From: Candidatus Gastranaerophilales bacterium
GTDB lineage: Bacteria > Cyanobacteriota > Vampirovibrionia > Gastranaerophilales > Gastranaerophilaceae
Reading direction: 5' to 3'
DNA: 48,521 nt
Assembly (NCBI GenBank): GCA_944325085.1
Contig: CALUYT010000043.1
Coordinates: forward strand, 1 to 48,521
Every line of letters begins with the position of its first letter. The stretch's first letter is position 1. Under the pieces are notes generated by a model that was given only the letters and a program-made list of their open reading frames with translations, was not told the origin of the DNA and did not search any database. A program made the position numbers and the translations under genes. Shown here one piece after another: positions 15,612-24,780 of this stretch.

Positions 15612-18600
15612 TTATTTCATCAATTCTCCAACAGCTTTGTATACAGCCATACGTTTTGCTGCATCTTCTTCTGCTTGAGCATATAATTCATCAGCGTGTT
15701 CAGGGTTAGTCTTCATAAGAGATTTATAACGACCTTCTGATTTGATGAAGTCCTGATAGCTGCCTTTTGGATCTTTAGCATCCCAAGTAAATGGAGCTTC
15801 AGGGTTAGCAGGATTGTATCTGTATAATGGGAAGTATCCTGCTTCAACTGCACGTTTTTGTTCTGTTTGAGTTTTACTCATATCGATACCGTGAGCGATA
15901 CATGGTGCGTATGCAAATATGATTGATGGTCCATCGTATGCTTCAGCTTCCTGGAATGCTTTTAGAGTTTGAGCTCTGTCAGCACCTAAAGCAACTGATG
16001 CTACGTAAACATAACCATAAGACATACTCATTAAGCCCATGTTCTTTTTGTAAGTTTTCTTACCACCTGTAGCAAACTTAGCAACTGCACCTGTTGGTGT
16101 AGATTTAGAAGCTTGACCACCAGTGTTAGAGTAAACTTCGGTATCAAGAACAAGAATGTTAACGTTTTGATTTTGTGCCAATACGTGGTCAATACCGCCG
16201 TATCCGATATCGTTAGCCCATCCGTCACCACCGATAATCCAGATTGATTTATCTGTGAAGTAATCTTGAAGTTCTCTAACTTTTGCTAAATCTGGACATT
16301 CAACGTCAGCATATTTAGCTAGAACTTCTTTTGCTTTATTTTGAGCTGCAACTGCTTCTTCAGTTTTTGAATTTTCCCAATGAGACATTGCTCCTTCTAA
16401 AGCTTCTTTTAAGTCAGCAGGAGTTTTTTCATTTTCTAATACTTTTCCAACATAAGTTTTCAAAGTGTCTCTGTTTTGGTCAACTGCCAATCTCATACCA
16501 TAACCAAATTCAGCGTTGTCTTCAAATAATGAGTTAGCCCAAGCTGGACCTCTGCCTTCTTTAGTTGTTGTATAAGGTATTGTTGGGAATGTTCCTGAAT
16601 AAATTGAAGAACATCCTGTTGCGTTTGCAACAATCATATTTTCTCCAAATAATTGAGAAACTAATTTTACATATGGAGTTTCACCACAACCAGCACAAGC
16701 GCCTGAGAATTCAAATAATGGTTTTCTCAACATTGCACCTTTGATTGTTTTTGTTGTGTTTTTACCCATTACGTTGTCTGGTAATGCATCGAAGAATTCT
16801 TCATTAACCATTTCTCCTGCTTTTTCTTCTTCTTCAATAGAAGACCAAGTAAGAGCTGCTTTTTCAGGATTCTTAGACATTGGACATTGATCGATACAAA
16901 CACCGCAACCTGTACAATCTTTGCAATATACTTGTAATTTGAATTTTTCACCATGATCGTTTGGTTTTGCATCAACTGTTTTGAATGATTCTGGTGCATC
17001 TTTCAAGTCTTCTTGTTCTGCTAATTTTGTTCTAATTGCAGCGTGAGGACAAGCTGAAGCACAGATTCCACATTGAATACAATTTTCTGGATTCCAGTGA
17101 GGAACTCTTGGAGCAATTCCACGTTTTTCTAAACAAGCTGTTCCTGTAGGAATAACACCATCTACGCTCATTGCTGAAACAGGGATATCATCACCTTTTT
17201 GTCTCATTGATGGTTCAATGATTTTCTTAGCAAATTCTGATGCGTTATCAGGAATTAATTTAACGTCTTCAGCACAAGCTACGCCGTCTAATGAAGCTGG
17301 AACTACAACTTCTTGACAAGCATCTACTGCAGCGTCAATTAATGCTAAGTTCATATTAACAACGTCGTCACCTTTTTTCTTAAAGGTTTTCTTAGTCATT
17401 TCTCTCATTCCTTCTAATGCTTGGTCAAATGGAATGATTCCTGAAACTTTGAAGTATGCAACCATCATTACTGTGTTTGCACCTTTACCACGAAGTCCAG
17501 GTTGTTGTTCGATAAGAGCTTCTGCATCTACGTTATAGAATTTGATTTTCTTATCGATAATAGTTTTTTGCATATCTCTAGTTAAGTGAGAGAATGCTTC
17601 TTCTTTTGACCATGGGCTGTTTAGTAAGAATGTACCGCCTTCTTTGATACCTTTTAATAAGTCGTATCTGCCGATGTATGCATGAGCTGAGCAAGATACG
17701 AAATCTGGTGCTGTAATTAAGTATGTTGATTTGATTTGTTTGTCACCAAATCTTAAGTGAGATACTGTAACACCAAATGATTTTTTAGAGTCATAAGCAA
17801 AGTATGCTTGAGCATCTTTGTTTGTGTATTGACCGATAATTTTGATTGAGTTTTTGTTAGCACCAACTGTACCATCTGAACCCAATCCCCAGAACATACA
17901 ATTTGTTGTTCCTTCTGGTTCTGTAACGATGTGTTCTGTAACTTTTAATGATTTATGAGTTACATCATCTTCAATACCTACTGTGAAACCGTGGAATCCA
18001 TTGTTTTCAGCATGTTTGTAGATAGCTAGAACCATTGATGGTGTGAATTCTTTTGATGATAAACCATAACGACCACCGATAATTCTGATATCTTTACCTT
18101 CTAAAGCTGCAACAACATCTAAGTATAAAGGTTCACCAATAGAACCAGGTTCTTTTGTTCTGTCTAATACAGTAACTCTTTTTACTGTTGATGGTAATGC
18201 TTCGATAAAGCGTTTTACATCAAATGGTCTGTATAATCTAACTTTTACTAAACCATATTTAGTACCACGTTTTTCATTTAAGTATTCGATTGTTTCTTCA
18301 ATAGTTTCACAACCAGAACCCATAGCCACAATTACGTCAGTTGCATCTGGAGCACCAACATAATCGAATGGATGATATTGTCTGCCAGTAAGTTTAGCAA
18401 CTTTATCCATATATTCTTGAACGATGTCAGGAACAGCATCATAGTATTTGTTAACTGTTTCACGACCTTGGAAGTAAACGTCAGTGTTTTGTGCACCAAC
18501 TTTACAAATTGGAGCTTCAGGTCTCATTGCTCTGTTTCTGAATTCTTCGATATATTTAGGTTCAACTAATTTAGCAATATCTTCATATGAAATTTCTTCG

Positions 18601-19148
18601 ATTTTGTGAACTTCGTGGGATGTTCTGAAACCATCAAAGAATTGTAAGAATGGAACTTTTGCTTTGTAAGTTGATAAGTGTGCAACTAAAGCTAAATCCA
18701 TTTCTTCTTGTACAGAGTTAGCTGCTAACATAGCAAAACCAGTGTTACGGCAGCCCATAACGTCTGTATGGTCACCAAAGATTGCTAATGATTGAGCTGC
18801 TAATGCACGAGCTGCTACGTGGAATACTGTAGGTAACATTTCACCAGCAATTTTATGCATAACCGGAATCATTAGTAATAAACCTTGAGAAGCTGTATAA
18901 GTAGAAGTTAATGAACCTGCAGCCAAAGCTCCGTGTACAGCACCTGCTGCACCTGCTTCAGATTGCATTTCGGCAACTCTTACTTCTTTGCCCCAAATGT
19001 TCTTTTTGTGTTGTGATGCCCATTCATCAATCCATTCACCCATTGTTGATGAAGGAGTGATTGGGTAGATAGCTGAAACTTCGCTCATTGCATACGCAAC
19101 GTGAGCGGCAGCGTAATTGCCATCAACTGTAATTGTTTTTCCTGGCAT
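15612..19148 (-). CDS. nifJ: Pyruvate:ferredoxin (flavodoxin) oxidoreductase
   Basis: Oxidises pyruvate to acetyl-CoA and CO2 while reducing ferredoxin or flavodoxin, the entry to anaerobic acetate and hydrogen fermentation. At 1178 aa it is the single-chain homodimer type. Visible elements are the N-terminal pyrimidine-binding domain (AYAMSEVSAIYPITPSSTMG), two 4Fe-4S ferredoxin-like motifs (CIQCGICASACPH and CKDCTGCGVCIDQCP), the C-terminal TPP-binding domain (GGDGWANDIGYGG and DTEVYSNTGGQ) and the cluster block CAGCGETPYVKL. Its GC and codon choice look richer than in the neighbours, as expected of a highly expressed gene. The start has AGGAGGG. It appears monocistronic. Confidence 0.97.
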   Translation of the reverse strand: MPGKTITVDGNYAAAHVAYAMSEVSAIYPITPSSTMGEWIDEWASQHKKNIWGKEVRVAEMQSEAGAAGAVHGALAAGSLTSTYTASQGLLLMIPVMHKIAGEMLPTVFHVAARALAAQSLAIFGDHTDVMGCRNTGFAMLAANSVQEEMDLALVAHLSTYKAKVPFLQFFDGFRTSHEVHKIEEISYEDIAKLVEPKYIEEFRNRAMRPEAPICKVGAQNTDVYFQGRETVNKYYDAVPDIVQEYMDKVAKLTGRQYHPFDYVGAPDATDVIVAMGSGCETIEETIEYLNEKRGTKYGLVKVRLYRPFDVKRFIEALPSTVKRVTVLDRTKEPGSIGEPLYLDVVAALEGKDIRIIGGRYGLSSKEFTPSMVLAIYKHAENNGFHGFTVGIEDDVTHKSLKVTEHIVTEPEGTTNCMFWGLGSDGTVGANKNSIKIIGQYTNKDAQAYFAYDSKKSFGVTVSHLRFGDKQIKSTYLITAPDFVSCSAHAYIGRYDLLKGIKEGGTFLLNSPWSKEEAFSHLTRDMQKTIIDKKIKFYNVDAEALIEQQPGLRGKGANTVMMVAYFKVSGIIPFDQALEGMREMTKKTFKKKGDDVVNMNLALIDAAVDACQEVVVPASLDGVACAEDVKLIPDNASEFAKKIIEPSMRQKGDDIPVSAMSVDGVIPTGTACLEKRGIAPRVPHWNPENCIQCGICASACPHAAIRTKLAEQEDLKDAPESFKTVDAKPNDHGEKFKLQVYCKDCTGCGVCIDQCPMSKNPEKAALTWSSIEEEEKAGEMVNEEFFDALPDNVMGKNTTKTIKGAMLRKPLFEFSGACAGCGETPYVKLVSQLFGENMIVANATGCSSIYSGTFPTIPYTTTKEGRGPAWANSLFEDNAEFGYGMRLAVDQNRDTLKTYVGKVLENEKTPADLKEALEGAMSHWENSKTEEAVAAQNKAKEVLAKYADVECPDLAKVRELQDYFTDKSIWIIGGDGWANDIGYGGIDHVLAQNQNVNILVLDTEVYSNTGGQASKSTPTGAVAKFATGGKKTYKKNMGLMSMSYGYVYVASVALGADRAQTLKAFQEAEAYDGPSIIFAYAPCIAHGIDMSKTQTEQKRAVEAGYFPLYRYNPANPEAPFTWDAKDPKGSYQDFIKSEGRYKSLMKTNPEHADELYAQAEEDAAKRMAVYKAVGELMK

Positions 19149-19205
19149 AATTAATAAACCCTCCTTATTTATATGCGCTATTTCTTAATGTAACTGTACC
19201 CCTAC

Positions 19206-19233
19206 ATGATAATACAAACATATATTTTGACAA
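19206..19233 (-). promoter_or_regulatory. Candidate PFOR promoter
   Basis: On the minus strand TTGTCA (19233-19228) and TATCAT (19211-19206) are 16 bp apart, about 60 bp upstream of the PFOR start. An overlapping TTGACA on the plus strand (19227-19232) could serve the divergent gene at 19353. Confidence 0.4.
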
Positions 19234-19352
19234 AATCTTACGGTTGTAAATTTATGTTAAGTTTAATTTATTTATAAAAATTTTACTGTAAAATTTTTTT
19301 TTCTTTTGCTTTAATTTAAGTGAACGATTATATATTTTATGAAAGGCTTTTT

Positions 19353-20546
19353 ATGATTATTAATTCAATTACCCCATTTAGTTTAAATTCTAAAAATAAA
19401 AATGTTCAATCTGCAAATAATCGTAATCGATATATTGCACCTCAGCTTGCTACATTGCAAAAAGATACAGTGTCATTTACCGCAAAACCTAGTTTGATGA
19501 AGGTAGCAGATTTTATAGAAGCTAAATTCGATGCAGATTCAGGTAGAATGAACAGAATTGCAACAACTTATTTAGACGTTTTAGAATCTGTTGCGTTTAA
19601 GCTTAAGGATATGGGATTTTCTTTTGACAGAGCATATTGTGAGCAAAATCCTGTAAAATCTGCAAAATCTTATACAAGTAAAATTGTAAGATCCGGAAAT
19701 TTTAAAGTTCCAGATGCTATTCGTGCAACATTATATTGTCGTGATCCATATGATTTATCTTTGTTAAATGATGTGTTATTGCCTGAAATGAAGAAAAGAG
19801 GATATGTTTTAGCTCAGACAGAAATGACAATTAAAGATTTGATGAAAAGAGGTTATGTTCCTACTGCGGCAGAAATGAAAGATTTGTCTAAGGAAAAATT
19901 AGTTCCGGATTTGGATATACGATTAGATGATGTTTCTGATCAAGTAACAAAACTTGCACCTAATTTAAGATACAGTATCAGTCATCCGCAAAAGTCAGGT
20001 TATGAAGATATACAAATGCGTTTTGTAAGAGATTTTGATAACAAGAGTAATCCTGTACAACATGAATTAATTATATTGTTTGGACCTAATACTTCTAAAG
20101 CTAAGCATGAGGAATCTAAATATGTTTATACGCCACTTAGAGAATTAGATGAACTTCATGTTAATTTGTCTGATAAAACTATAGGTTCTCATTCTTATAG
20201 AGCAGGCAGATATATTGACTTAATTAAGCAGATGTTTAGAGGCAAAATTTCTGAAAAATTATTCTTAAATGCTAAGAATAAAGATAAATATGAAATTCCT
20301 GATGAAATTCCTATTTCATTTAATCAAGATGATATATCATTGTTTGAAAATTATTTTTCAGGTCTATTAGATAGAGTATCTTCTATTTATAAAGAAACCA
20401 GATCAGCAGCTGATGTTACTGATAGTGTTAAAAAACAATTAACTAAAGACCTACGTCAGGATAAAGCTAAAATCAGAGCAATTCATGATAAATTAAAAGA
20501 AACTATTGATTATTACAATTATCTAAATGATTTAAAGAAAGATTAG
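19353..20546 (+). CDS. RelA/SpoT-like nucleotidyltransferase-fold protein (divergent)
   Basis: A 397-aa protein. The ATG at 19353 with GAAAGG upstream is preferred to a GTG 33 nt earlier. The N-terminus is Ser/Asn-rich with QKDTVSFTAKP (about 37-47). Further in are three blocks reminiscent of Rel/Spo-fold proteins: VPDAIRATLYCRDPYD (about 112-127, like the DIxGxR strand region), SGYEDIQMRF (about 213-222, like the GYRSIH strand) and HELIILFGPNTSKAKHEESK (about 235-254, like the EIQIRT..AxxEH helix region). The tail (about 340-397) is helical and Lys/Asp-rich. This suggests a (p)ppGpp-synthetase-like or toxin-like fold of unknown activity. The match is by eye; alternative folds remain possible. 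It overlaps convergent rlmD by 4 bp. Confidence 0.5.
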   Translation: MIINSITPFSLNSKNKNVQSANNRNRYIAPQLATLQKDTVSFTAKPSLMKVADFIEAKFDADSGRMNRIATTYLDVLESVAFKLKDMGFSFDRAYCEQNPVKSAKSYTSKIVRSGNFKVPDAIRATLYCRDPYDLSLLNDVLLPEMKKRGYVLAQTEMTIKDLMKRGYVPTAAEMKDLSKEKLVPDLDIRLDDVSDQVTKLAPNLRYSISHPQKSGYEDIQMRFVRDFDNKSNPVQHELIILFGPNTSKAKHEESKYVYTPLRELDELHVNLSDKTIGSHSYRAGRYIDLIKQMFRGKISEKLFLNAKNKDKYEIPDEIPISFNQDDISLFENYFSGLLDRVSSIYKETRSAADVTDSVKKQLTKDLRQDKAKIRAIHDKLKETIDYYNYLNDLKKD

Positions 20547-21895
20547 TTTTTTTTAATAATAGCTACATTTTCAACATGGAATGTATGACAGAACATATCA
20601 AAAGGTTGTATAGATTTAACTATACAGCCTTTTTGTATTAAATATTTTAAGTCTCTTGCTAGAGTTGCAGGATTACAACTTACATAGATTATAGAATCTT
20701 TTGATAATCTATAGGCTTCATCAAGACTTTCTTTTGTACAACCTTTTCTTGGCGGGTCAAGTATTACTGTATCAAATTTTCTGGTTTCTGTTTGGAAATA
20801 TTTAGCTGCATCCATATTATTAATTTCTAAATTATTAATATTGTTCATTTTTGCAACTTCATTAGCCAGAATGCATGAATCTTTGTTTTCTTCAACACTA
20901 ACTACTTTTTGGCAAATATCAGATATAACTATGCCAAAAGATGTTATTCCTGCATAAGCATCTAAAACAATAGGATTATTATAACTTGCTGAGATATAGT
21001 CTTTTACGTATCTAAATATATTTTCTGCACTTTGCGGATTTATTTGAAAAAATGTATTTGCACCTATCTTAAATGTTTTATCAAGTATTTTTTCTTCAAT
21101 ATAATCTTTTCCGCATAGACATTCGGTTTTATTCCCCAGTATAACGTTAGTCTTTTTAGAATTGAAATTTACGCAAACGCCTGAAACTGCATCAAACTTA
21201 TTATATATATGTTGTGCAAATTCTTTTAATTTACCAAATGTTTTTGTCGCGTTAACAACAAGTACAACCAAATTTTCTTTAGTGTGACATGAACTTCTTA
21301 TAACAACATGACGAAGTTCTCCTGTGTGATTTTTTTCTAAAAAACCTTTAATTCCAAAATTTTGTGCTTCATCTTTTATGTATTCAATTATTTTGTCACA
21401 GATTTCGGGTTGTATTGGACAGTATTTGATGTTAACAATTTCGTGAGTTTTTGGTTTGTAGTATCCTGCTAACATTCTATTAGAATTTTTAGTTCTGGAT
21501 ATTGGATATTGTATTTTGTGTCTATAATTTTTGATTTGCGGGCTTGGAATTGTTTTTGGAATATCTATATTGATATTCCCAATGGTTTTCATTGTATCAG
21601 ATACTATCTGCTGTTTTAGTTCAAGTTGGTAATCGTAATCTATAAATTGTAGCTGGCATGCTCCGCAGACTTTTTGTAGCGGACAAAATGCTTTTGTTCT
21701 GTGTTTTGAGGGAGTTATTATTTCACTGATCGTACCTGTTGCATAATTTTTATTTACTTTTGTTAGTTTTACTTTTACAACATCTCCCGGGCATGAATTT
21801 TCTACGAAAATTACAAAACCATCTTTCTTGGCAATACCTAATCCTAAGTTTGAAAAATTTTCTATATTTAATATTAATTCATCGTCGCATTTCAT
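20543..21895 (-). CDS. RNA uracil-5-methyltransferase, RlmD/TrmA/RumA type
   Basis: Methylates C5 of a uridine in 23S rRNA or tRNA using S-adenosylmethionine. It has an N-terminal TRAM beta-barrel (about 1-58), an iron-sulfur site (C71, C77, C80 and a later Cys near 157), and the Rossmann methyltransferase core with VLDAYAGITSFGI, ILDPPRKGC and the catalytic Cys in VSCNPATLARDL. At 450 aa it is typical. Which uridine is modified cannot be decided by reading; U1939 of 23S rRNA (RlmD) is one option. There is no Shine-Dalgarno; an extended -10 (TGA-TATTAT) ends 6 nt before the ATG, pointing to a leaderless mRNA. It overlaps the convergent gene by 4 bp. Confidence 0.93.
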   Translation of the reverse strand: MKCDDELILNIENFSNLGLGIAKKDGFVIFVENSCPGDVVKVKLTKVNKNYATGTISEIITPSKHRTKAFCPLQKVCGACQLQFIDYDYQLELKQQIVSDTMKTIGNINIDIPKTIPSPQIKNYRHKIQYPISRTKNSNRMLAGYYKPKTHEIVNIKYCPIQPEICDKIIEYIKDEAQNFGIKGFLEKNHTGELRHVVIRSSCHTKENLVVLVVNATKTFGKLKEFAQHIYNKFDAVSGVCVNFNSKKTNVILGNKTECLCGKDYIEEKILDKTFKIGANTFFQINPQSAENIFRYVKDYISASYNNPIVLDAYAGITSFGIVISDICQKVVSVEENKDSCILANEVAKMNNINNLEINNMDAAKYFQTETRKFDTVILDPPRKGCTKESLDEAYRLSKDSIIYVSCNPATLARDLKYLIQKGCIVKSIQPFDMFCHTFHVENVAIIKKN

Positions 21896-21901
21896 ATGAA
21901 A

Positions 21902-21910
21902 ATAATATCA
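21902..21910 (-). promoter_or_regulatory. Extended -10 of the RlmD-type gene
   Basis: On the minus strand TGA-TATTAT (21910-21902) ends 6 nt before the ATG, so the transcription start should fall at or near the start codon. No clear -35 is seen. Confidence 0.45.
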
Positions 21911-21998
21911 TAAATTTATCGTTAATTTATCTTTATAATTTAACATGTCGAGAAAATTATGTTATTATAATTTAAGTATAAATTAGGGAGAGTGTTTC

Positions 21999-22898
21999 AT
22001 GAAAAAGATTCTAATATCATTGTTATTGTTAGTCCCTTTAGTTTCAGGGTGTGCTAATGTTGATACCAGAATTAATATAAATGATGATTATTCTGCTTCT
22101 GTTGTTACTTCTCTTACTTATCAAGGAGATTTGTCAAATTCAACAGATGCTTTGGCAAGTTCTATATCATCTAATTATAAGACTTTTATAGATTCTATGT
22201 ATCAGGTAGAAAATGCATATGGAGCTAAGTTATCAACTATTACTGCAGAAAAATCTGTTGATAATTTAAGAAAAAAAGATTTAGATTTATCATCTCTTGG
22301 ATTTTCTTCAAACTTACCTAGTAAAAAGTTTATAGAAGTAAAAAAGAATTTTATAATTACTTCTTATAATATTGATTGTACTTATGATTTGCCTGCTCAA
22401 ATTAAAAAATTTGAAGCTATAAAGAAAACTTCGGAACAAGTAGCGCAAACTCAATCTACTGAAGATAATTCATCTTTGAGTCCGGAATATTATCATGAGT
22501 ATGGAGATCAAAGTGAGTTAGAGCCAGCTCAAAATAGTGAATTTGATATGGCTGCTAACATGGATGAATCTGCTAAACAATTAAGTCAGGACGACGCTGA
22601 AGAAGCTGCTTCGCAAGAAGAACAAGCTAATAAAGAAGATAAGTTTACTACAACATTTAGTATAAAAGTTCCTTCTTTTGCTTCATTTAACAATGCAGAT
22701 TCTATTTCAGGTAATGTATATACTTGGAATCTTAAAGAAGATGAACCTACTAATATAAAACTTCAATATGTACAATATAGCGCTTTTGCTATTTGGTTTG
22801 TTATCATTGTTATGATATTGTTGTTGGTTTTATTTGTGGGAAGAATTAAGAATAGAGATTCTCAAAAACGAATTGATAATATAGATAATATTGTATAA
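21999..22898 (+). CDS. Lipoprotein with C-terminal membrane helix (DUF3153/LppM-like)
   Basis: A 299-aa envelope protein. It has a type II signal with lipobox ending LVSG-C18, so it should be lipidated and exposed outside the cytoplasmic membrane. Residues about 20-130 and 215-250 form a beta-rich domain (INDDYSASVVTSLTY, FSIKVPSFASFN) resembling the LppM/DUF3153 type of cyanobacteria and actinobacteria. An acidic Gln/Glu/Ser-rich insert covers about 145-210. A C-terminal transmembrane helix (about 262-285, IWFVIIVMILLLVLFVG) is followed by a short basic tail. Starts at ATG with GGGAGAG. The function is unknown; the family assignment is tentative. Confidence 0.75.
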   Translation: MKKILISLLLLVPLVSGCANVDTRININDDYSASVVTSLTYQGDLSNSTDALASSISSNYKTFIDSMYQVENAYGAKLSTITAEKSVDNLRKKDLDLSSLGFSSNLPSKKFIEVKKNFIITSYNIDCTYDLPAQIKKFEAIKKTSEQVAQTQSTEDNSSLSPEYYHEYGDQSELEPAQNSEFDMAANMDESAKQLSQDDAEEAASQEEQANKEDKFTTTFSIKVPSFASFNNADSISGNVYTWNLKEDEPTNIKLQYVQYSAFAIWFVIIVMILLLVLFVGRIKNRDSQKRIDNIDNIV

Positions 22899-22901
22899 GT
22901 G

Positions 22902-22936
22902 AAAAAAGAGTTATCGGTTAAGATAACTCTTTTTTT
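22902..22936 (+). terminator. Terminator after the LppM-like lipoprotein gene
   Basis: A 14-bp stem AAAAAAGAGTTATC / GATAACTCTTTTTT with a 6-nt loop; the arms carry the A and T runs. The T-run also reads as A-run for the convergent pseudopilin gene. Confidence 0.85.
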
Positions 22937-22941
22937 TATTG

Positions 22942-22965
22942 TTTATTTTATTTTATTTTATTTTG
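22942..22965. repeat. Short TTTTA tandem repeat
   Basis: Four to five copies of a TTTTA unit at the 3' edge of the pseudopilin gene. It overlaps the stop codon at 22958-22960. Simple-sequence; length could vary by slippage without changing the protein. Confidence 0.7.
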
Positions 22966-23902
22966 AAACTTCGCAGCGTGTTGCTTTTGTCCAACCTAGT
23001 CTGGTTCCGGCTTGACATTTTCTATATTCCATATTTTTGTTTTTTAAAGCCCAAGCTGTACAACCTAGCCCATTTGTTTTCTTTGCTCTAGGTGTTTCTC
23101 TTAAGCAGTTATAATTGAATGAAAAATCATCACCATAAAATCCCATTGGTAAGATGTTATTATTTGAAAGGTAAAATCCAAATACATCAACTCCAAGCAT
23201 ATTTGGTATTGATTGTCCATTTACGTCAACATATATTACACCGCACAATGGTCTTTGTAATATATCAGTAGAAGGTAAAAGTCCATTACAACGAGTTGTA
23301 CCGGTTTTTAGTACTAATGAACTACCGTCAATTAATGTTACATAAGTTGAAGAATACTGAGGATTAGCTTCTTCATATAAACTTTGAGTGGTATTTGGTT
23401 GATTTTGAGGTTGGTTGTCTAAATTGTTATCAGTATTTTGAATTTCTGATTGATTATCTTGTCCCCAACCGTTTGCATCCTGATTATATACTGGAGTGTT
23501 ATTATCTTGTTCTAGAAATTTTGTTATAGGATCCATATCATCAGTTATAACATTTGTTTTAACTCCATTTAATGTTTTATATTCTTTTGAAGAAAAGCAA
23601 CCTTTTGCGCTATCACCACAAAATGACATAACTTGTAAGTTGTTCGCAATTTCTTTCATTATTGCATCAGATTTATTGCTGCTTGATTTAACGCTTGGCC
23701 AATCCATTGGTGGTAGATTATTATATTTCTGAGCTGTCATATTGAACGCATCTTGGATTCTTGATTGTGTTTTTTGTGCAGATTCTATAAGTTTGGTTGA
23801 GCCTTGTTTTTGAACAACTGTAGGAAGCATTAATGTAAATAAAAAACCTATTAGGGCCATTACAATTAATACTTCAGCTAAAGTAAAAGCTTTCTTTTTC
23901 AT
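22958..23902 (-). CDS. Type IV pilin-like protein (pseudopilin)
   Basis: A 314-aa protein with the class III signal KKKA-FTLAEVLIVMALIGF: prepilin peptidase would cut after A5, and E10 is the conserved Glu5 of the mature pilin. A long hydrophobic helix continues to about residue 28. A Gln/Asn-rich linker (about 130-165) separates the helix-rich N half from a globular C part (about 170-314). That part has many Cys residues (for example C96, C101, and several between 195 and 310) that may form disulfides. The last residues (RLGWTKATRCEVSK) resemble those of the unknown protein at 123-530 only in the short GWTK motif. It has AGGT upstream of the ATG. No assembly genes are adjacent. It may be a minor pilin or a competence/secretion pseudopilin. 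Confidence 0.88.
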   Translation of the reverse strand: MKKKAFTLAEVLIVMALIGFLFTLMLPTVVQKQGSTKLIESAQKTQSRIQDAFNMTAQKYNNLPPMDWPSVKSSSNKSDAIMKEIANNLQVMSFCGDSAKGCFSSKEYKTLNGVKTNVITDDMDPITKFLEQDNNTPVYNQDANGWGQDNQSEIQNTDNNLDNQPQNQPNTTQSLYEEANPQYSSTYVTLIDGSSLVLKTGTTRCNGLLPSTDILQRPLCGVIYVDVNGQSIPNMLGVDVFGFYLSNNNILPMGFYGDDFSFNYNCLRETPRAKKTNGLGCTAWALKNKNMEYRKCQAGTRLGWTKATRCEVSK

Positions 23903-24055
23903 ATTACCTCATATTTTTATTCGTACTTAATTATTTTATCACTTTTTTTTATATTTTTCATCATTTTATTGTACTTGTTAATAAATATTATCTCGTCTAA
24001 AAATATGGTTTTATTTAGTGTATAAATTGTTATTATTGCTAAAATAGGAGGTGTC

Positions 24056-24481
24056 ATGAAGATTAGTAAGATTCTTTTAGGTTCAGTAGTATTATTGTGT
24101 TTAAGTTTAGGTGTTAGTGCCTATGCTAATTGTCCATCTACAGCAGAATTTCAACAAAAAAACAATTATTTTCAAACTCAATCTATATCTATAATCAGTG
24201 GTAGTTTGAAAGATGACCCGGACGCAATGCTTAAAGCTGCTCAAGATTTATCAAATGAGCAAGATAACTATAATAATAGTCTGGCTCCCGGGTGTGTTGC
24301 GTATTTTAATTCTACTCAAAATCCTGATTGTCAAAGGCTAAGTGTCTTAGTTACAGGATATTTAATTATGGATAAAGAAAAGCAAACTCCAGCTTTTAAA
24401 AGCCAAGTAATTAATGCATTAAATAAAGCTGCAACATACTGTCCATACCAAGTACAAGCTGTAAAACCAATGATAAAATAG
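24056..24481 (+). CDS. Small secreted protein, 141 aa
   Basis: Has a clear Sec signal peptide (LLGSVVLLCLSLGVSAYA, cleavage near residue 24). The mature part is helical, about 117 residues, with Cys residues at C26, C82, C95 and C125 that could pair outside the cytoplasm. No family is recognised. A perfect AGGAGG precedes the ATG by 5 nt. It ends with a terminator shared with tRNA-Val, and is monocistronic. Confidence 0.75.
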   Translation: MKISKILLGSVVLLCLSLGVSAYANCPSTAEFQQKNNYFQTQSISIISGSLKDDPDAMLKAAQDLSNEQDNYNNSLAPGCVAYFNSTQNPDCQRLSVLVTGYLIMDKEKQTPAFKSQVINALNKAATYCPYQVQAVKPMIK

Positions 24482-24502
24482 GTATTAAATAAATATATAA
24501 AA

Positions 24503-24531
24503 TAAAAGAGCCAATTTAACTGGCTCTTTTA
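24503..24531. terminator. Terminator shared by the secreted-protein gene and tRNA-Val
   Basis: A stem TAAAAGAGCCA / TGGCTCTTTTA with a 7-nt loop. T-rich on both sides, so it may act in both directions. tRNA-Val (minus strand) ends at 24532. Confidence 0.8.
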
Positions 24532-24607
24532 TGGTGGGTGTTGAGGGACTTGAACCCCCGACCCTCTCCTTGTAAGGGAGACGCTCTACCAACTGAGCTA
24601 AACACCC
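24532..24607 (-). tRNA. tRNA-Val (anticodon TAC)
   Basis: Reverse complement gives acceptor GGGTGTT/AACACCC, D-arm AGCTCAGTTGGTAGAGC, anticodon loop CTTACAA (reads GUA and, by wobble, other Val codons) and T-arm GGGGGTTCAAGTCCCTC. The discriminator is A and the CCA tail is encoded (24532-24534), unlike the tRNA-Lys and tRNA-Leu genes here. Confidence 0.96.
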
Positions 24608-24672
24608 AAGTTTTATTTAATTATCATACGGGGTAACTCTTTATTAGCTTTGGAATTCCCTCCGCAAGATTT

Positions 24673-24701
24673 ATGTTATCAAGAACATATTTTAATGTCA
24701 A
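24673..24701 (-). promoter_or_regulatory. Candidate promoter of tRNA-Val
   Basis: TTGACA (24701-24696, minus strand) and TAACAT (24678-24673) are 17 bp apart. The transcript would carry about 60 nt before the tRNA. Confidence 0.55.
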
Positions 24702-24780
24702 GGATTTTGTTGAAACTTTTTTTATTAATTTTCGTCTTACCCGATAGTAGGATTTATTCTTATAGGTTGGAGGTTACAAA

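Noticed and set aside
22942-22965. TTTTA repeat as a phase-variation switch
   Set aside because: It lies at the gene's stop codon, where unit changes would not alter expression of the protein.
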